Shown: positions 52,535 through 63,148 of the stretch, piece by piece
Layout: the number at the start of each line of letters is the position of its first letter
Numbering within the stretch: the stretch's first letter is position 1
Assembly (NCBI GenBank): GCA_037043235.1
Contig: JAWRVZ010000582.1
Coordinates: 82,045-146,044 of the forward strand
From: Rhodeus uyekii
Lineage: Eukaryota > Chordata > Actinopteri > Cypriniformes > Acheilognathidae
Direction: 5' to 3'
DNA length: 64,000 nt
Program-made: the position numbers and the translations under genes
Notes under the pieces: model-generated
Told to the model about the DNA's origin: nothing
The model's database searches: none
What the model saw: the letters and a program-made list of their open reading frames with translations, nothing else

Positions 52535-52990
52535 ATGGTTGTTCTTTTTTCAAATATTGATCCAGAAAGTGAAAGTAAAGTTCAAACAGAGAAAATGGCT
52601 TCACTATCTGAAGATGATTTTTCTTGTTCTGTGTGTCATGAAATCTTCAAGGATCCTGTTCTTCTGTCATGTAGTCACAGTTTCTGTAAAGAGTGTCTTC
52701 ATCAGTTCTGGAGAATCAAGGGAACTCAAGATTGTCCTGTTTGCAGAAGAAGATCCTCAAAAGGTGACCCTCCATGTAATCGTGCATTAAAGAACTTGTG
52801 TGAGTCATTCCTGAAGGAGAGAAATGAGAGACGTTCATCAGGATCTGAGGAGATCTGCAGTTTACACAGTGAGAAACTCAAACTCTTCTGTCTGGAGGAC
52901 AAACAGCCTGTGTGTGTCGTGTGTATTAACTCAAAGAAACACGACAATCATAAATTCAGACCCATCAATGAAGTGGTGTCATCATATAAG
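52535..52990 (+). CDS. TRIM exon 1: RING and B-box
   Basis: It ends at a donor ATAAG|GTAAGA (52990/52991). The RING is C3HC4: CSVCHEIF, CSHSFCKECL and CPVCRRRS. The B-box 2 shows CSLHSEKLKLFC, CVVC and HDNHKF. The in-frame ATG at 52595 (MASLSEDDF) is where most relatives begin. An earlier in-frame ATG at 52535 adds 20 residues; I list the longer frame, but 52595 is at least as likely. Confidence 0.85.
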
Positions 52991-53282
52991 GTAAGACAGA
53001 TTTTGCTGTCTCTTAGAGTACATTTTATCTGTTCAGAATTGCAGATGAGGATAAATACTCAAAGGGATTTTTCAGCTAAAAAGGAAAAATCTGTCATTAA
53101 TTACTCACCTTTGTTGCAAACCATTACTGTCGCTCCTTTGACATGTACACAACTACCATTTTGATGGTTCATTAAGAGATCGTAAAACCAATCCACATCA
53201 TTTGGCTTATTGGTTAATTCTGAAATTCGAACATACTACGTAACACGATAATGAACCTCATTGGTTGTTGCTGAAGCTCAAA

Positions 53283-53938
53283 CATCAAGTCAAGTCACCT
53301 GTATTTAAGTAGTGCTTTCTACAATCGAGATTGTTTCAACTCTGCTTTACAGTGATAACAGGAAAACAATAAAAACAAAGTTTGTTTTGGCTGAACAGCA
53401 GCTCTAAAAGAACCAATCAATAAAATTGAAGACTATTAAGTGTTACATGTTATGTATTAAGTGGCAAGAACCAAAACTCCAGCAGATGACGGAATGAATG
53501 AAGACCAGAATGCAGAAAAAACCTTGGGAGAAACCAGGCTCAGACGGGGGACCAGTTCTCCTCTGGCCAACAGCTAAACAGTGTATGGTTATTATATTTA
53601 CATCACGTCAGATCAAAATATTAAATCCAGTTCGGTGAGGTTGGAGATGGGTTAATGATCGTCACAGGGAAGGGTCTAGTAGAGTCACGGTCTCCACAGA
53701 CACTGGAGAACGGTGTTGTGTGTGCTGTGCTCGTGTCGAGGTGCAGGTCCTTCATTTGATCTGGACACGGCCCAGATCTGGCTGACCATGGTAACCTCGG
53801 GATAAACATTGACTAATTTCAGCGTAGATGCCATTCTTCTTATGATGTAATGAGTAAATCAGATGTTATGGGATATAGCCAATAAAGTATACATAAATTA
53901 TGCAGCCTAACAATCATTTTACATGATTTGATTTGACA

Positions 53939-53974
<36 letters not shown>

Positions 53975-54210
53975 TGTATATATAAATACATATGACAGAG
54001 TGTGTCTGCTTCTGAACTACATTAGGAAGACTGTTCCAGAGTTTAGGAGCTAAATAGGAAAAGGATCGACCGCCAGCAGTTGACTTCGATATTCTAGGTA
54101 TTATAAGCTGACAAGAATTTTGGAATCACAATAAATGTGAAGGATCTGTCAAACTGTCTAAGTGGAAGCTGGGAAACACTGATATAAAGCAACCGAGTCT
54201 CTGTAGAATT
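53283..54210. repeat. Dispersed cyprinid-type repeat in TRIM intron 1
   Basis: It begins CAAGTCAAGTCACCTGTATT and includes AACCTTGGGAGAAACCAGGC and GGGACCAGTTCTCCTCTGGC, blocks I associate with a common fish repeat. An AT run lies at about 53940-53975. Its inverse tail is at 3818-3897. Confidence 0.5.
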
Positions 54211-54235
54211 ATTAGACTGAAGTGCTCAATTTATA

Positions 54236-54770
54236 TTACAGTGGAGTTCACTTATCTCAACCTTGGTTAACTTGCCAATCCTATTATGTTGACGTTTTTG
54301 AAGTGAAACTGTCACAGAACCACCAGAAACCGCAACACCAGATCCTCCACATCCAACACTCCGCCCACATGATCCCGATAACCCGAGCTCTAATCACACA
54401 CACCTGTACCTGCTATTAAGGACTCTATATATCTGCCGTGTTCCCTCTACTCCTTATCCGGTCTCGTCAGTCTGTGCAGACGACTAACCCGACTCATTCA
54501 CTCTTCTTCGTCTAACGCTTCTTCCGTCAAGCCTGATTGAAGTCGCTTCGTCTTCTGTGGTCAGCCTCATTCTCCAGCATTCCTTTAGTGCCCCCACTCT
54601 CTGCCTGGTATCATTTGCCATACTATATTCAATAAAACAGTTGAACCGTCTGACCTGTATCTCCTCTTCTGTGGTGTGACAGGAACCGCCAAACTCCCTA
54701 TTTGTCTTAGCGTTTTCTTATCGGTTATGTCGATTATTTTATGTCGCAGAACCCTAATATCTCGAGCACA
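54236..54770 (+). mobile_element. Pogo/Tigger-like fragment split by a solo LTR
   Basis: The left part CAGTGGAGTTCACTTATCTC resembles the end of pogo-type elements. The right part resumes after 54681. Only the general pattern supports the class. Confidence 0.35.
54310..54681 (+). mobile_element. Solo LTR
   Basis: 372 bp from TGTCACAGAACC to GGTGTGACA, with AATAAAACAG near its end. The flanks GAAAC and GGAAC could be a 5-bp target duplication with one change. Confidence 0.6.
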
Positions 54771-54963
54771 AAGAGGGACAAATTCGCCACTTCACATGGC
54801 TTTCTCGTGACTAATGATCGTACCTAGTTCACTGCGCATGCGCTGAGTTTGTGTTGCACGTGAATCGCAGTCCATATGGTTGCTCTGTCAGTGACGCTTC
54901 ACTCACAGCTGCAAAATAACTCGCGGAAGTGGTGGAAAATATATATGTATATTTATATATATA

Positions 54964-55425
54964 TGTCACAGTATGTAGCAGAAACGTGTGCGATGTGGAG
55001 AGGAAGGACGAGGAGAACAGGTTCCCAATAGAACTCTTGTCTATTTAACAAACGCGAAAACAAAAACACTTTAAATATGAACAGAAAACGGCACTTTAGT
55101 GCAAAACCTGGAAACATGGAACACAGAGAATGCATCCACACACATAAGACTCAACCGCAGAAACACGGACCAATGTCAATGTTACAGGGTCAACAACTGA
55201 CAAAGACCAGGACACACAAGTGGGTATAAATAGACAGAGACATGGGACACACCTAGAGACACTGATGAGATAATTGACACAAGACAGGTGTGGAAGGTTC
55301 TAGAAAGGTCCGGAAGTGTACATTAAGTGATATCACGATAGACAGGGAGTGACAACAGGAAGTGACCCCATGATCTTGCTGACAGGGAAGTGACAAAAAC
55401 ACAGAGAGACAGGACCAAGGGTGAC

Positions 55426-55426
<1 letters not shown>
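54964..55426 (-). mobile_element. Solo LTR inside an AT repeat
   Basis: 463 bp. On the minus strand it runs from TGTCACCC to ACTGTGACA and is flanked on both sides by (AT)n (54940-54963 and 55427-55466). It is related in part to the LTRs at 10270 and 16290. Confidence 0.6.
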
Positions 55427-55467
<41 letters not shown>

Positions 55468-55612
55468 ACATCTTAATTTGTGTTCCAAAGAATGAAAGTA
55501 TTACAGCATTATATGATACCGTATTATATTATATGAAAGTATTATATGAGGGTGAGTAACTAGAATTTTACAATCTCTGAACTTTAATTTTTGTGTGAAC
55601 TAAACCTTCAAA

Positions 55613-55945
55613 TGTCACAGTCTTGTCGCGTCTGTCACATCCGGGTTCCCCTGTGTCTCCCAAATCCTTCCCACTCCTGTCTTGTTAGTCATTACCCTGC
55701 TAATTATGTCAGCTGTCCCCAATTTGCCCTTGTGTATAAATCCCTTCATGTTCCCTGTGTCCTTGTCGGTGATTGTAGTGTTTTACCTGGAAGTGCAAGT
55801 GTGTGGATGTATCCCTTTGCTCCCCTTCCGAGTTTTGCACCATCGTGTGCCTTTTGTTTTCAGTTTATTGAATAAAGTGTTTTTGGTTGTAAGCTCCGCG
55901 TTCTCTCGTTGGTCTCCGCATCACACCAGCTCTACAGTTATAACA
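55613..55945 (+). repeat. 5' LTR
   Basis: 333 bp, TGTCACAGTC to TTATAACA, with an AATAAA near 55870. Confidence 0.9.
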
Positions 55946-55982
55946 GAATCACCGACCAGGGTTTTGCCACCTACAAGGCAAT

Positions 55983-57107
55983 ATGACGAGCGCCGCGCCG
56001 ACGACATCCTGGCTCCCGAGCGCCGCCGCGCCGCCGACATCCTGGCTCCCGAGCGCCGCCGCGCCGACGACATCCTGGCTCCCGAGCGCCGCCGCGCCGA
56101 CGACATCCTGGCTCCCGAGCGCCGCCGCGCCGACGACATCCTGGCTCCCGAGCGCCGCCGCGCCGACGACATCCTGGCTCCCGAGCGCCGCCGCGCCGAC
56201 GACATGCTGGCTCCCGAGCGCCGCCTCGCCGACGACATCCTGGCTCCCGAGCGCCGCCGCGCCGACGACATCCTGGCTCCCGAGCGCCGCCGCGCCGACG
56301 ACATCCTGGCTCCCGAGCGCCGCCGCGCCGACGACATCCTGGCTCCCGAACGCTGAGGCCGCGGCCAGAGAATCGATTCCCGCGGCCGTTACTGTTCTGA
56401 TTCCCCGAGCGGCCGATGATCTGATTCCCCGAGCGGCCGCGCCCAATGAACTGTGTCCCCAGCCCGCGGCCGCCCTTGAACTGTGTCCCCAGCCCGCGGC
56501 CGCCCTTGAACTGTGTCCCCAGCCCGCGGCCGCCCTTGAACTGTGTCCCCAGCCCGCGGCCGCCCTTGAACTGTGTCCCCAGCCCGCGGCCGCCCTTGAA
56601 CTGTGTCCCCAGCCCGCGGCCGCCCTTGAACTGTGCCCCCTGCCCGCGGCCGCCCTTGAACTGTGCCCCCTGCCCGCGGCCGCCCTTGAACTGTGCTCCC
56701 TGCCCGCGGCCGCTGCTGAACTGTGCTCCCTGCCGGCACCTCTGGTGCACCTCACCCTAGGACCACCTGGGCCTCCCGACGGTCCACCGGGGAGGCCCCT
56801 CAATAATTTTTTTTGGGGGGGCACTAGTGTGACTCTGAGGGTGGGTGGGGAAAAGGAGGCGGAGCCTCCTGGGAAGATCAGTCCCCCGGTACCTCCCTGG
56901 ACACCGCCCTGCACCTGGCCCCTGGTTCCCCCAGCACCTCCTTGGACACTGCCCCGCACCTGGCCCCTGGTTCCCCCGGCACCTCCTTGGACACTGCCCT
57001 GTACCTGGCCACTGGTCCCACCTGCACCACCCTGGAGACCTCCTGGACTCTGTGTAACCCGGTCTCCAGGGTGCCCACCCTCCCACCCGTGTTATGATGT
57101 TGTGTAG
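55983..57107 (+). CDS. Repetitive Pro/Ala-rich ORF of the LTR element
   Basis: 374 open codons: about 11 repeats of PTTSWLPSAAA (33-bp unit), then about 10 repeats of LELCPQPAAA (30-bp unit), then PLNNFFWGGT and a Pro-rich end with three PPWTLPCTWPLVP-type repeats. Overlapping frames on both strands are also open because both units are multiples of three. Coding status is therefore not proven by openness. The FFWG motif shared with the related element at 10.7 kb favours this frame. No known domain. Confidence 0.4.
   Translation: MTSAAPTTSWLPSAAAPPTSWLPSAAAPTTSWLPSAAAPTTSWLPSAAAPTTSWLPSAAAPTTSWLPSAAAPTTCWLPSAASPTTSWLPSAAAPTTSWLPSAAAPTTSWLPSAAAPTTSWLPNAEAAARESIPAAVTVLIPRAADDLIPRAAAPNELCPQPAAALELCPQPAAALELCPQPAAALELCPQPAAALELCPQPAAALELCPQPAAALELCPLPAAALELCPLPAAALELCSLPAAAAELCSLPAPLVHLTLGPPGPPDGPPGRPLNNFFWGGTSVTLRVGGEKEAEPPGKISPPVPPWTPPCTWPLVPPAPPWTLPRTWPLVPPAPPWTLPCTWPLVPPAPPWRPPGLCVTRSPGCPPSHPCYDVV
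55985..56355. repeat. 33-bp GC-rich minisatellite
   Basis: About 11 copies of a unit around GACGACATCCTGGCTCCCGA and GCGCCGCCGCGCC, nearly identical. Confidence 0.95.
56440..56735. repeat. 30-bp GC-rich minisatellite
   Basis: About 10 copies of GCGGCCGCCCTTGAACTGTG plus TCCCCAGCCC, with CCAG changing to CCTG in the later units. Each unit contains a NotI-type GCGGCCGC site. Confidence 0.95.
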
Positions 57108-57202
57108 ATTAGGTCTGCCTTGTCCTCCACCTGTTCCCCCTCCCTCCCCTCCTCAAGGTGTCTCTTACGGCGTGAGGTCACGCCTTGTGGGAGGGGGCGT
57201 TC

Positions 57203-57535
57203 TGTCACAGTCTTGTCGCGTCTGTCACATCTGGGTTCCCCTGTGTCTCCCAAATCCTTCCCACTCCTGTCTTGTTAGTCATTACCCTGCTAATTATGTC
57301 AGCTGTCCCCAATTTGCCCTTGTGTATAAATCCCTTCATGTTCCCTGTGTCCTTGTCTGTGATTGTAGTGTTTTACCTGGAACTGCAAGTGTGTGGATAT
57401 ATCCCTTTGCTCCCCTTCCGAGTTTTGCACCATCGTGTGCCTTTTGTTTTCAGTTTATTGAATAAAGTGTTTTTGGTTGTAAGCTCCGCGTTCTCTCGTT
57501 GGTCTCCGCATCACACCAGCTCTACAGTTATAACA
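57203..57535 (+). repeat. 3' LTR
   Basis: 333 bp, nearly identical to the 5' LTR. Confidence 0.9.
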
Positions 57536-57611
57536 TCAAGCTTATTTATTACATTTATGAATATATTACAGAAACCTCTAGTTTCTTACAGATTTTTTCC
57601 TTAAATTCTAG

Positions 57612-57707
57612 GAGGAGCTCGATACATCACTGAAGTCCTTACAAGAGAAACTCAAACACAATGAAAACATTAAAGGAGAGTTTGAGAAAACAGTTCAATA
57701 CATCAAG
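57612..57707 (+). CDS. TRIM exon 2, 96 bp, coiled coil
   Basis: AATTCTAG|GAGG and ATCAAG|GTGAGG. It reads EELDTSLKSLQEKLKHNENI, then KGEFEKTVQYIK. The 96-bp size is standard for this exon in TRIM genes. Confidence 0.85.
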
Positions 57708-57873
57708 GTGAGGATTGAATTTATTAACATATTTGCAAATTTGATTAGAACAGCTTAACTGATATAAATATCAAACTAATAAGGGCTGGATTAATCTAAA
57801 CCCTGTCTGTGAAACTGGACCTGAGAGTGTTTATTCATTTTTGACGATTGAAGATGATGTGATTTGATTTCAG

Positions 57874-58040
57874 TCTCAAGCTGAACACACAGAGCGTCAG
57901 ATTAAACTGCAGTTTGAGAAGCTTCATCAGTTTCTCAGAGATGAAGAAGAAGCTACAATCACTGCACTCAAGGAGGAAGAGGAGCAGAAGAAGCAGATGA
58001 TGGAGAAGCTGGAGGAGATAAACAGACACATCTCAGATAT
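57874..58040 (+). pseudogene. TRIM exon 3, first part, coiled coil
   Basis: TGATTTCAG|TCTC starts it. It reads SQAEHTERQIKLQFEKLHQF and so on to INRHISDI, where the LINE begins. The usual exon is about 234 bp; here 167 bp precede the insertion. Confidence 0.8.
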
Positions 58041-60614
58041 TTAGATTAGATTAGATTCAACTTTATTGTCATTACACAAGTACAGGTACAAGGCAACGAA
58101 ATGCAGTTTAGGTCTAACCAGAAGTGCAATAGCAGCAAGAGCAGGATATATACAATGGTTGCATAAGTGCAGGATATGGAGATGTACAGGATTTACAGGT
58201 AATATGTACAATGAATATAAATATACAGATGGTTTACTATGACAGGTGAGTGTGTGCTATAAATATAATTACAGGTGTCTATAAACAGCATTTACAGGTG
58301 AATATGTGCTATAAATGTAAATGTATATACAGATGTCTCTATCTATAAACAGAATTTTACAGGTAGATGTATACAATTGTTAGCTTAAGGTGAGCATTAA
58401 ATTTAAGGTAGTGCAATGAGCATGGACAGTGCAAATAAGTGAGATGCGAAATGTAAACAGTTGGTACTGTATGAACAGTTGGTAGTGCAAATGAGCATGT
58501 TTCAGCTAAGGTACAGTAGTGCAAGGTGCAAGTGTAAACAGTTGTTACTGTAAGCAGTAAACAGTTGTTGTAAACAGTTGTTACTGTAATGAACAGTCAG
58601 CAGTGCAAATGGCACAAATAAGTAACAGAGTGAGCGAAGAGTCTATAAGGGTAGTAGTGGGGGGGGGCAGTGAAGGAGTCTGGTGTGGTGGGGGAGTCTG
58701 TGAGGGGAGTGGGATGGTGGTGGGGGGGGTAAGAGGAGAGTCTGAGGGGAGTGGGATGGTGGTGGGGGGGTAAGAGGAGAGTCTGAGGGGAGTGGGATGG
58801 TGGTGGGCGGGTAAGAGGAGAGTCTGTGAGGGGAGTGGGATGGTGGTGGGGGTGGGAGGAGAGTGTATGAGGGGAGTGGGATGGTGGTGGGGGAGAGAGG
58901 AGGGTCTGTGAGGGGAGTGGGATGTTGGGGGGGGTAAGAGGAGAGTCTGTGAGGGGAGTGGGATGGTGGGGGTGGGGGTGAGAGAGGAGTGGGGTCAGCA
59001 AGGGTTAGAGTTCAGTAAAGAGACAGCTCTGGGGAAGAAACTGTTCTTTAGTCTGCTGGTTCTCGTCCGAAGGCACCTGAAACGCCTGCCGGAGGGAAGG
59101 AGGGAGAACAGTCTGTGGGCTGGGTGAGAGGAGTCCTTGAGGATGCTGCGAGCTCGACGCAGACAGCGTTTCCTCTGGACGTGCTCGATGGCAGGAAGTG
59201 GAGTCCCTGTGATGCGTTGGGCAGTTTTCACCACCCGCTGCAGTGCCTTGCGCTCCGCGACAGAACAGCACCCATACCACACTGTGACACAGTTCGTCAG
59301 GATGCTTTCTATTGCGCAGCGGTAGAAGTTCACCAGGATAGCCGAGGAGAGCTGATTCTTCCTCAGTGTCCTCAGGAAGAAGAGGTGCTGGTGAGCCTTC
59401 TTGACCAGGCTGGAGGTATTGGTTGTCCAGGTCATGTCAGCCGAGATGTGGATCCCCAGGAACTTGAAGCTGGAGACACGCTCAACGGCCATTCCATTGA
59501 TGTGGATGGTGTCGTGTGTGCCTCTTGACTCTTTCCTGAAGTCCACGATGAGCTCCTTCGTTTTGGTGGTGTTGAGGAGCAGGTTATTTTCGTTGCACCA
59601 TGTGGACAGGTACTGGATCTCTTCCCTGTAGGCAGTCTCATCGTTGTTGCTGATGAGACCGATCACCGTAGTGTCGTCTGCGAACTTGACGATGGCATTA
59701 GATCCAAACACAGGCTTGCAGTCGGAGGTGAAGAGGGAGTAGAGAAACGGGCTTAGCACACAGCCCTGTGGTACACCAGTGTTAAGTGTGATGGATGTGG
59801 AGCAGGTGGATCCAGATCGGACATTCTGGGGTCTGTTGGTCAGGAAGTCCAGAATCCAGTTGCAGAGTGAGGTATTGATGCCCAAGTCTTCAAGTTTGGC
59901 TATTAACTTGGCCGGGATGATAGTGTTGAATGCTGAGCTGAAGTCAACAAACAGCATCCGTGCATAAGAGTTCTTATTGTCCAGGTGTGTGAGCACAGAG
60001 TGCAGTGCCATGGCAACAGCATCCTCTGTGCTCCTATTGCTGCGGTAAGCAAACTGATGTGAGTCCAATGTGGGTGGTATAGAGTATTTTAGGTGTTCCA
60101 GGACCAGCCGCTCAAAGCACTTCATGATGATGGGTGTGAGTGCTACAGGGCGGTAGTCGTTAGGGCACCTCGGACTAGAGTGTTTTGGCACTGGCACAAT
60201 AGAGGTGCATTTGAAGCGTGTTGGTACAGCTGCTTGGGCAAGAGACAGGTTGAAAATGTCTGTAAAGACCCCAGCGAGCTGCTCCGCACATGCCCTGAGG
60301 ACACGTCCAGGGATGTTGTCTGGTCCAGCAGCCTTGTGCGTGCTGATCCGGCTCAGTGCCTTGCAGACGTCAGTGGATGAGAGGGTGATTGGAGGGTGAT
60401 CAGCTGAGGGTTTGAGCTTGGTTGCAGTTTCTCTGTTGTCTCTTTCAAAGCGAGCATAAAAGTCATTTAGCTCATTCAGGAAGTTGACATCAGTGGCTGC
60501 AGGGGTGGAGTGGGTGGGTTTGTAGTCACTGATGGCCTGGATGCCCTGCCACATGCGTCGAGGGTCAGAGTTGGAAAAGTGTCCCTCTATCTTCAGCTTG
60601 TAGCAGTGCTTGGC
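58041..60614 (-). mobile_element. L2-like LINE, copy 2, 5'-truncated, inside TRIM exon 3
   Basis: Minus strand. The 3' end at 58041 has an ATTAGATTAGATT tail after the same terminal block as copy 1. The 5' end breaks at 60614, within the GTGCTTGGC block that copy 1 continues through at about 39680. It includes the 3' UTR minisatellite (58640-58990). It retains both segments deleted from copy 1. Confidence 0.9.
58995..60554 (-). pseudogene. LINE copy 2 reverse transcriptase ORF, 5'-truncated
   Basis: 519 open codons. The reverse transcriptase shows PDNIPGRVLRACAEQLAGVF, DYRPVALTPIIMKCFERLVL, FVDFSSAFNTIIPAKL, GVPQGCVLSPFLYSLF and the catalytic FADDTTVIG. The C-terminal part has FLGIHISADMTWTTNTSSLV and LFSLLPSGRRFRCLRTRTSR. 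The endonuclease is missing because of 5' truncation, so it cannot move itself, but its frame is undamaged, which indicates a recent insertion. Confidence 0.85.
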
Positions 60615-60736
60615 TCACAATCAAAGACATGGAGGACATGGAGGAGAGGACTTGGCTCACAATCAAATAGAGGACTTGGCTCACAATCAAAGACATGGAG
60701 GAGATGATGAAAGCCAGTGACGTCTGCTTTCTGAAG
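60609..60736 (+). pseudogene. TRIM exon 3, second part, with a repeated junction
   Basis: After the LINE the exon resumes with LTIKDME and ends at CTGAAG|GTCTGA (60736). The block CTTGGCTCACAATCAAA occurs three times (60609, 60651 and 60675). Its first six bases come from the LINE, so the repeats arose during or after insertion. The middle copy brings a TAG stop. Confidence 0.75.
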
Positions 60737-60813
60737 GTCTGATTTCACATCATTGGTTGATCATTGGTTCATTGATTGAGTTCTTGATGATAAATGGTGT
60801 GTTTGTTCTACAG

Positions 60814-60836
60814 GAGTTTCCAGTCTCAATGGAAAG
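60814..60836 (+). CDS. TRIM exon 4, 23 bp
   Basis: TTCTACAG|GAGT and GGAAAG|GTGAGT. It encodes part of EFPVSME. The 23-bp size is diagnostic for TRIM genes of this class. Confidence 0.8.
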
Positions 60837-60917
60837 GTGAGTGATCTGCTGGTGTCTCTGGTCTCTCTGGTTCTGATCCAAAGCCACTGCAGTTCTGACT
60901 CCTGAATGTTCTTCCAG

Positions 60918-61036
60918 AGTCCAGATCTCACAGCCGGATCCACAGATGGCTTCTGGATCTTTGATTCATGTGCCGCGTTACTTGGGGAACCTGCCGTTCA
61001 GAGTCTGGAAGAAGATGCAGGACATCGTCCAAAACT
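60918..61036 (+). CDS. TRIM exon 5, 119 bp
   Basis: CTTCCAG|AGTCC and AAAACT|GTGAGT. It reads SGSLIHVPRYLGNLPFRVWK and KMQDIVQN, the linker that precedes the PRY/SPRY exon in fish TRIM genes. Confidence 0.8.
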
Positions 61037-62991
61037 GTGAGTCTGGAGAAGATCTGTGTTCTTACACACACTGGAAACACACATGATGTTTCATGACACA
61101 AAAGCACTAGATTATTTCAGTTTGTAGTAAGACACAATCATAATCTGGAATATAATTAATGTGATCAACTAGTTTTAAACTCAACAGTGTAAAAGTGAAA
61201 ACATGAATATCTATTTGTGATTCTTCAGACTAAAACACTAAAGCTCAAATATGATATCGTGAACTCAAGGTTCAATGTTTCAGGATCAAAGAGTTTCTAT
61301 CATGATGGTGTTACTAGAGGAATTATTGACAGTCTCTCAAGTTCATGAAGATAATTTTCTAATCTTCTCAGAAAGATTTAAAACACTGAAAACACAAACT
61401 GTTTCTTTCTAAAGATTGTTCTAAAAATAAAACTTAATAATTAATTATTCAAGGAATTATCTTTATTTTATCTTTATGTTATAGAATAAATTGTTATATT
61501 TACCACTTAATCATTCATGTTTTTGTTTTATTAAATAGCCGACCCTGTGATTAGACAATACAATCAGACAACTTCAAAACTATTAATTATTCATAATATT
61601 ATTATTCTTCATAATAAATTGTTTTCAATAATCATTTAAGAACTGTACTTATAAACAGTCAAAATGTACTGAAATTTATTATACAAACTTTTGTATTAAT
61701 CCTGAATCTATTTTGTAAGAGTTTTATTGATATTCCATCTAGAAATATTAACATGATTGATTATTTATTATTAAGTCCAACACATCAGACAGAAAACAAA
61801 CAAATGAGAGCTCTGTAATTTCATTCTTAGTAGTAAAACATGATTGTTTCTAGTAACAATTGCATTTAAGAGCTCTATATTCATCATTCCCTCATTATAA
61901 TAATTACACCTCGTAATATATTTACTATTGTTGGTGTTTTACATTATTCTGTTTTTGGTGTTGATTAAATCATTATAAAATGATCATTCTTTATAGAGAA
62001 ATGGAGAATAATGGAGTAAAAAATACAGAGAGACACATTTGACTTTATTCTCTTTAATCCATTAGATAAGGCAAAAATTCAGCTCAGCTTTTCTTAAACA
62101 CTTTTGATGATGAACGAGTGTTTGAATGATATTTAACATTATCCTGAACAGCAACACAAAGTTGATTCAGAGATAATTTGATCTAATATTTAATATTTAA
62201 GTTATATTAATATTGTTGACTTGAAAAACAAGCTTTTGTCCCCGTTGTTGTTTAAATCACAGGACTGGACACCAGTAATTTTGCCAGGAGATCTCTTATT
62301 TATTTTTAAATATATGTCAAGATATAGGAGAGAAAGAGTATGCTGGAGAGGTGGTCTTCTTCCGTCTTTCTCTGGTTCTCTGTAACATATGTTGGTTTTT
62401 ATACATTACCAGAAAAGCATCTGGCTTGACCAGAGAAACAATTGGCTTCTGTTAAAAGTGTCATACATTACCAGAGGAACAGTTGTCTTCTGTTAAACGT
62501 GTAATTACAATTCATCCTATGGGTCCCTAACATATGACTAACATATGACATATAACATATGACTCTGGAGAGTGCGACCTCCGGTGGTCGCTGGTGGGAA
62601 CCTTGTTGGCATTTGTGACAGTTATATTAATAACATATAATATAGTTATGTAAGAATGCTGTTTATATCAGAGCATAACGAATGATATTTATTTGACAAC
62701 AAATAAAAAGTTGTTATTTAGTCAAATGTATTATTCAGTCTCATTTTGAAAACTTTTGACAATATTGTCATATTTTATTTCTGTTTAACCAACGAACAAT
62801 TCCAGACAAAGCCAGAGCAAAACTGATTCATACAGTGCAATGTTTCATACTTGATATGAATCTGTGTTTGAAACGATCATATGAATCAGTCGTTCAGGCA
62901 GGATTGAGCTGAACTGCTGGATTTACACACACTTAAACCAGCAGAACAACAACAAGCAGCAAGAAATCACCTTATCCTTGAGGACAATTAC
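61037..62991. other. AT-rich sequence, no SPRY exon seen
   Basis: Nothing coding is recognised. Bases about 62260-62620 may be an LTR-like segment on the minus strand (it starts TGTCACAAATG), but I cannot fix its other end. Confidence 0.45.
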
Positions 62992-63148
62992 TTACATTTA
63001 CATTTATGCATTTGGCAGACACTTTTATCCAAAGCAACTTGCATTACATTCAAGAAACATTGAATCAGTTCTTGCTTTCCCTGGAGACCGAACCCATGAC
63101 TGTGGCGTTGTAAACACCAGTGCTCTACTGACTGAGCTACAGGAAAGC
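62992..63148 (-). mobile_element. tRNA-derived SINE copy 3, nearly intact
   Basis: On the minus strand the head GCTTTCCTGTAGCTCAGTAG has a clear A box, and GGGTTCGGTCTCCAGGG is a B box-like region. The tail includes TTGCTTTGGATAAAAGTGTC. It is the best SINE copy in the window. Confidence 0.8.

Larger units (their letters stand above)
55613..57535 (+). mobile_element. Young non-autonomous LTR element with minisatellite interior
   Basis: Two 333-bp LTRs, 55613-55945 and 57203-57535, differ at about four positions by eye. The flanks TCAAA and TCAAG suggest a 5-bp target duplication with one change. A purine tract GGGAGGGGG lies just before the 3' LTR. The 1.26-kb interior has no polymerase; it is GC-rich and repetitive. 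The family link to 10270-16594 is the shared LTR start, the shared block before the 3' LTR and the FFWG motif. It sits in TRIM intron 1. Confidence 0.9.
52535..61036 (+). pseudogene. TRIM-family (RING, B-box, coiled coil) gene broken by a LINE
   Basis: Five plus-strand exons have the standard TRIM sizes: a RING/B-box exon, 96 bp, a coiled-coil exon (split), 23 bp and 119 bp. Such proteins are E3 ubiquitin ligases, many with immune roles in fish. The coiled-coil exon is cut by a 2.57-kb LINE at 58041-60614 that adds stops. The PRY/SPRY exon expected after 61036 is not found up to 64000. The family is TRIM35/NF7-like by layout; I do not name a paralogue. A truncated RING/B-box protein could still be made from the 5' exons. 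Confidence 0.8.

Noticed and set aside
63086..63148. A true tRNA gene on the minus strand
   Set aside because: The tRNA-like sequence is fused to the SINE tail, lacks a good acceptor stem and occurs in three dispersed copies, so it is a SINE head.
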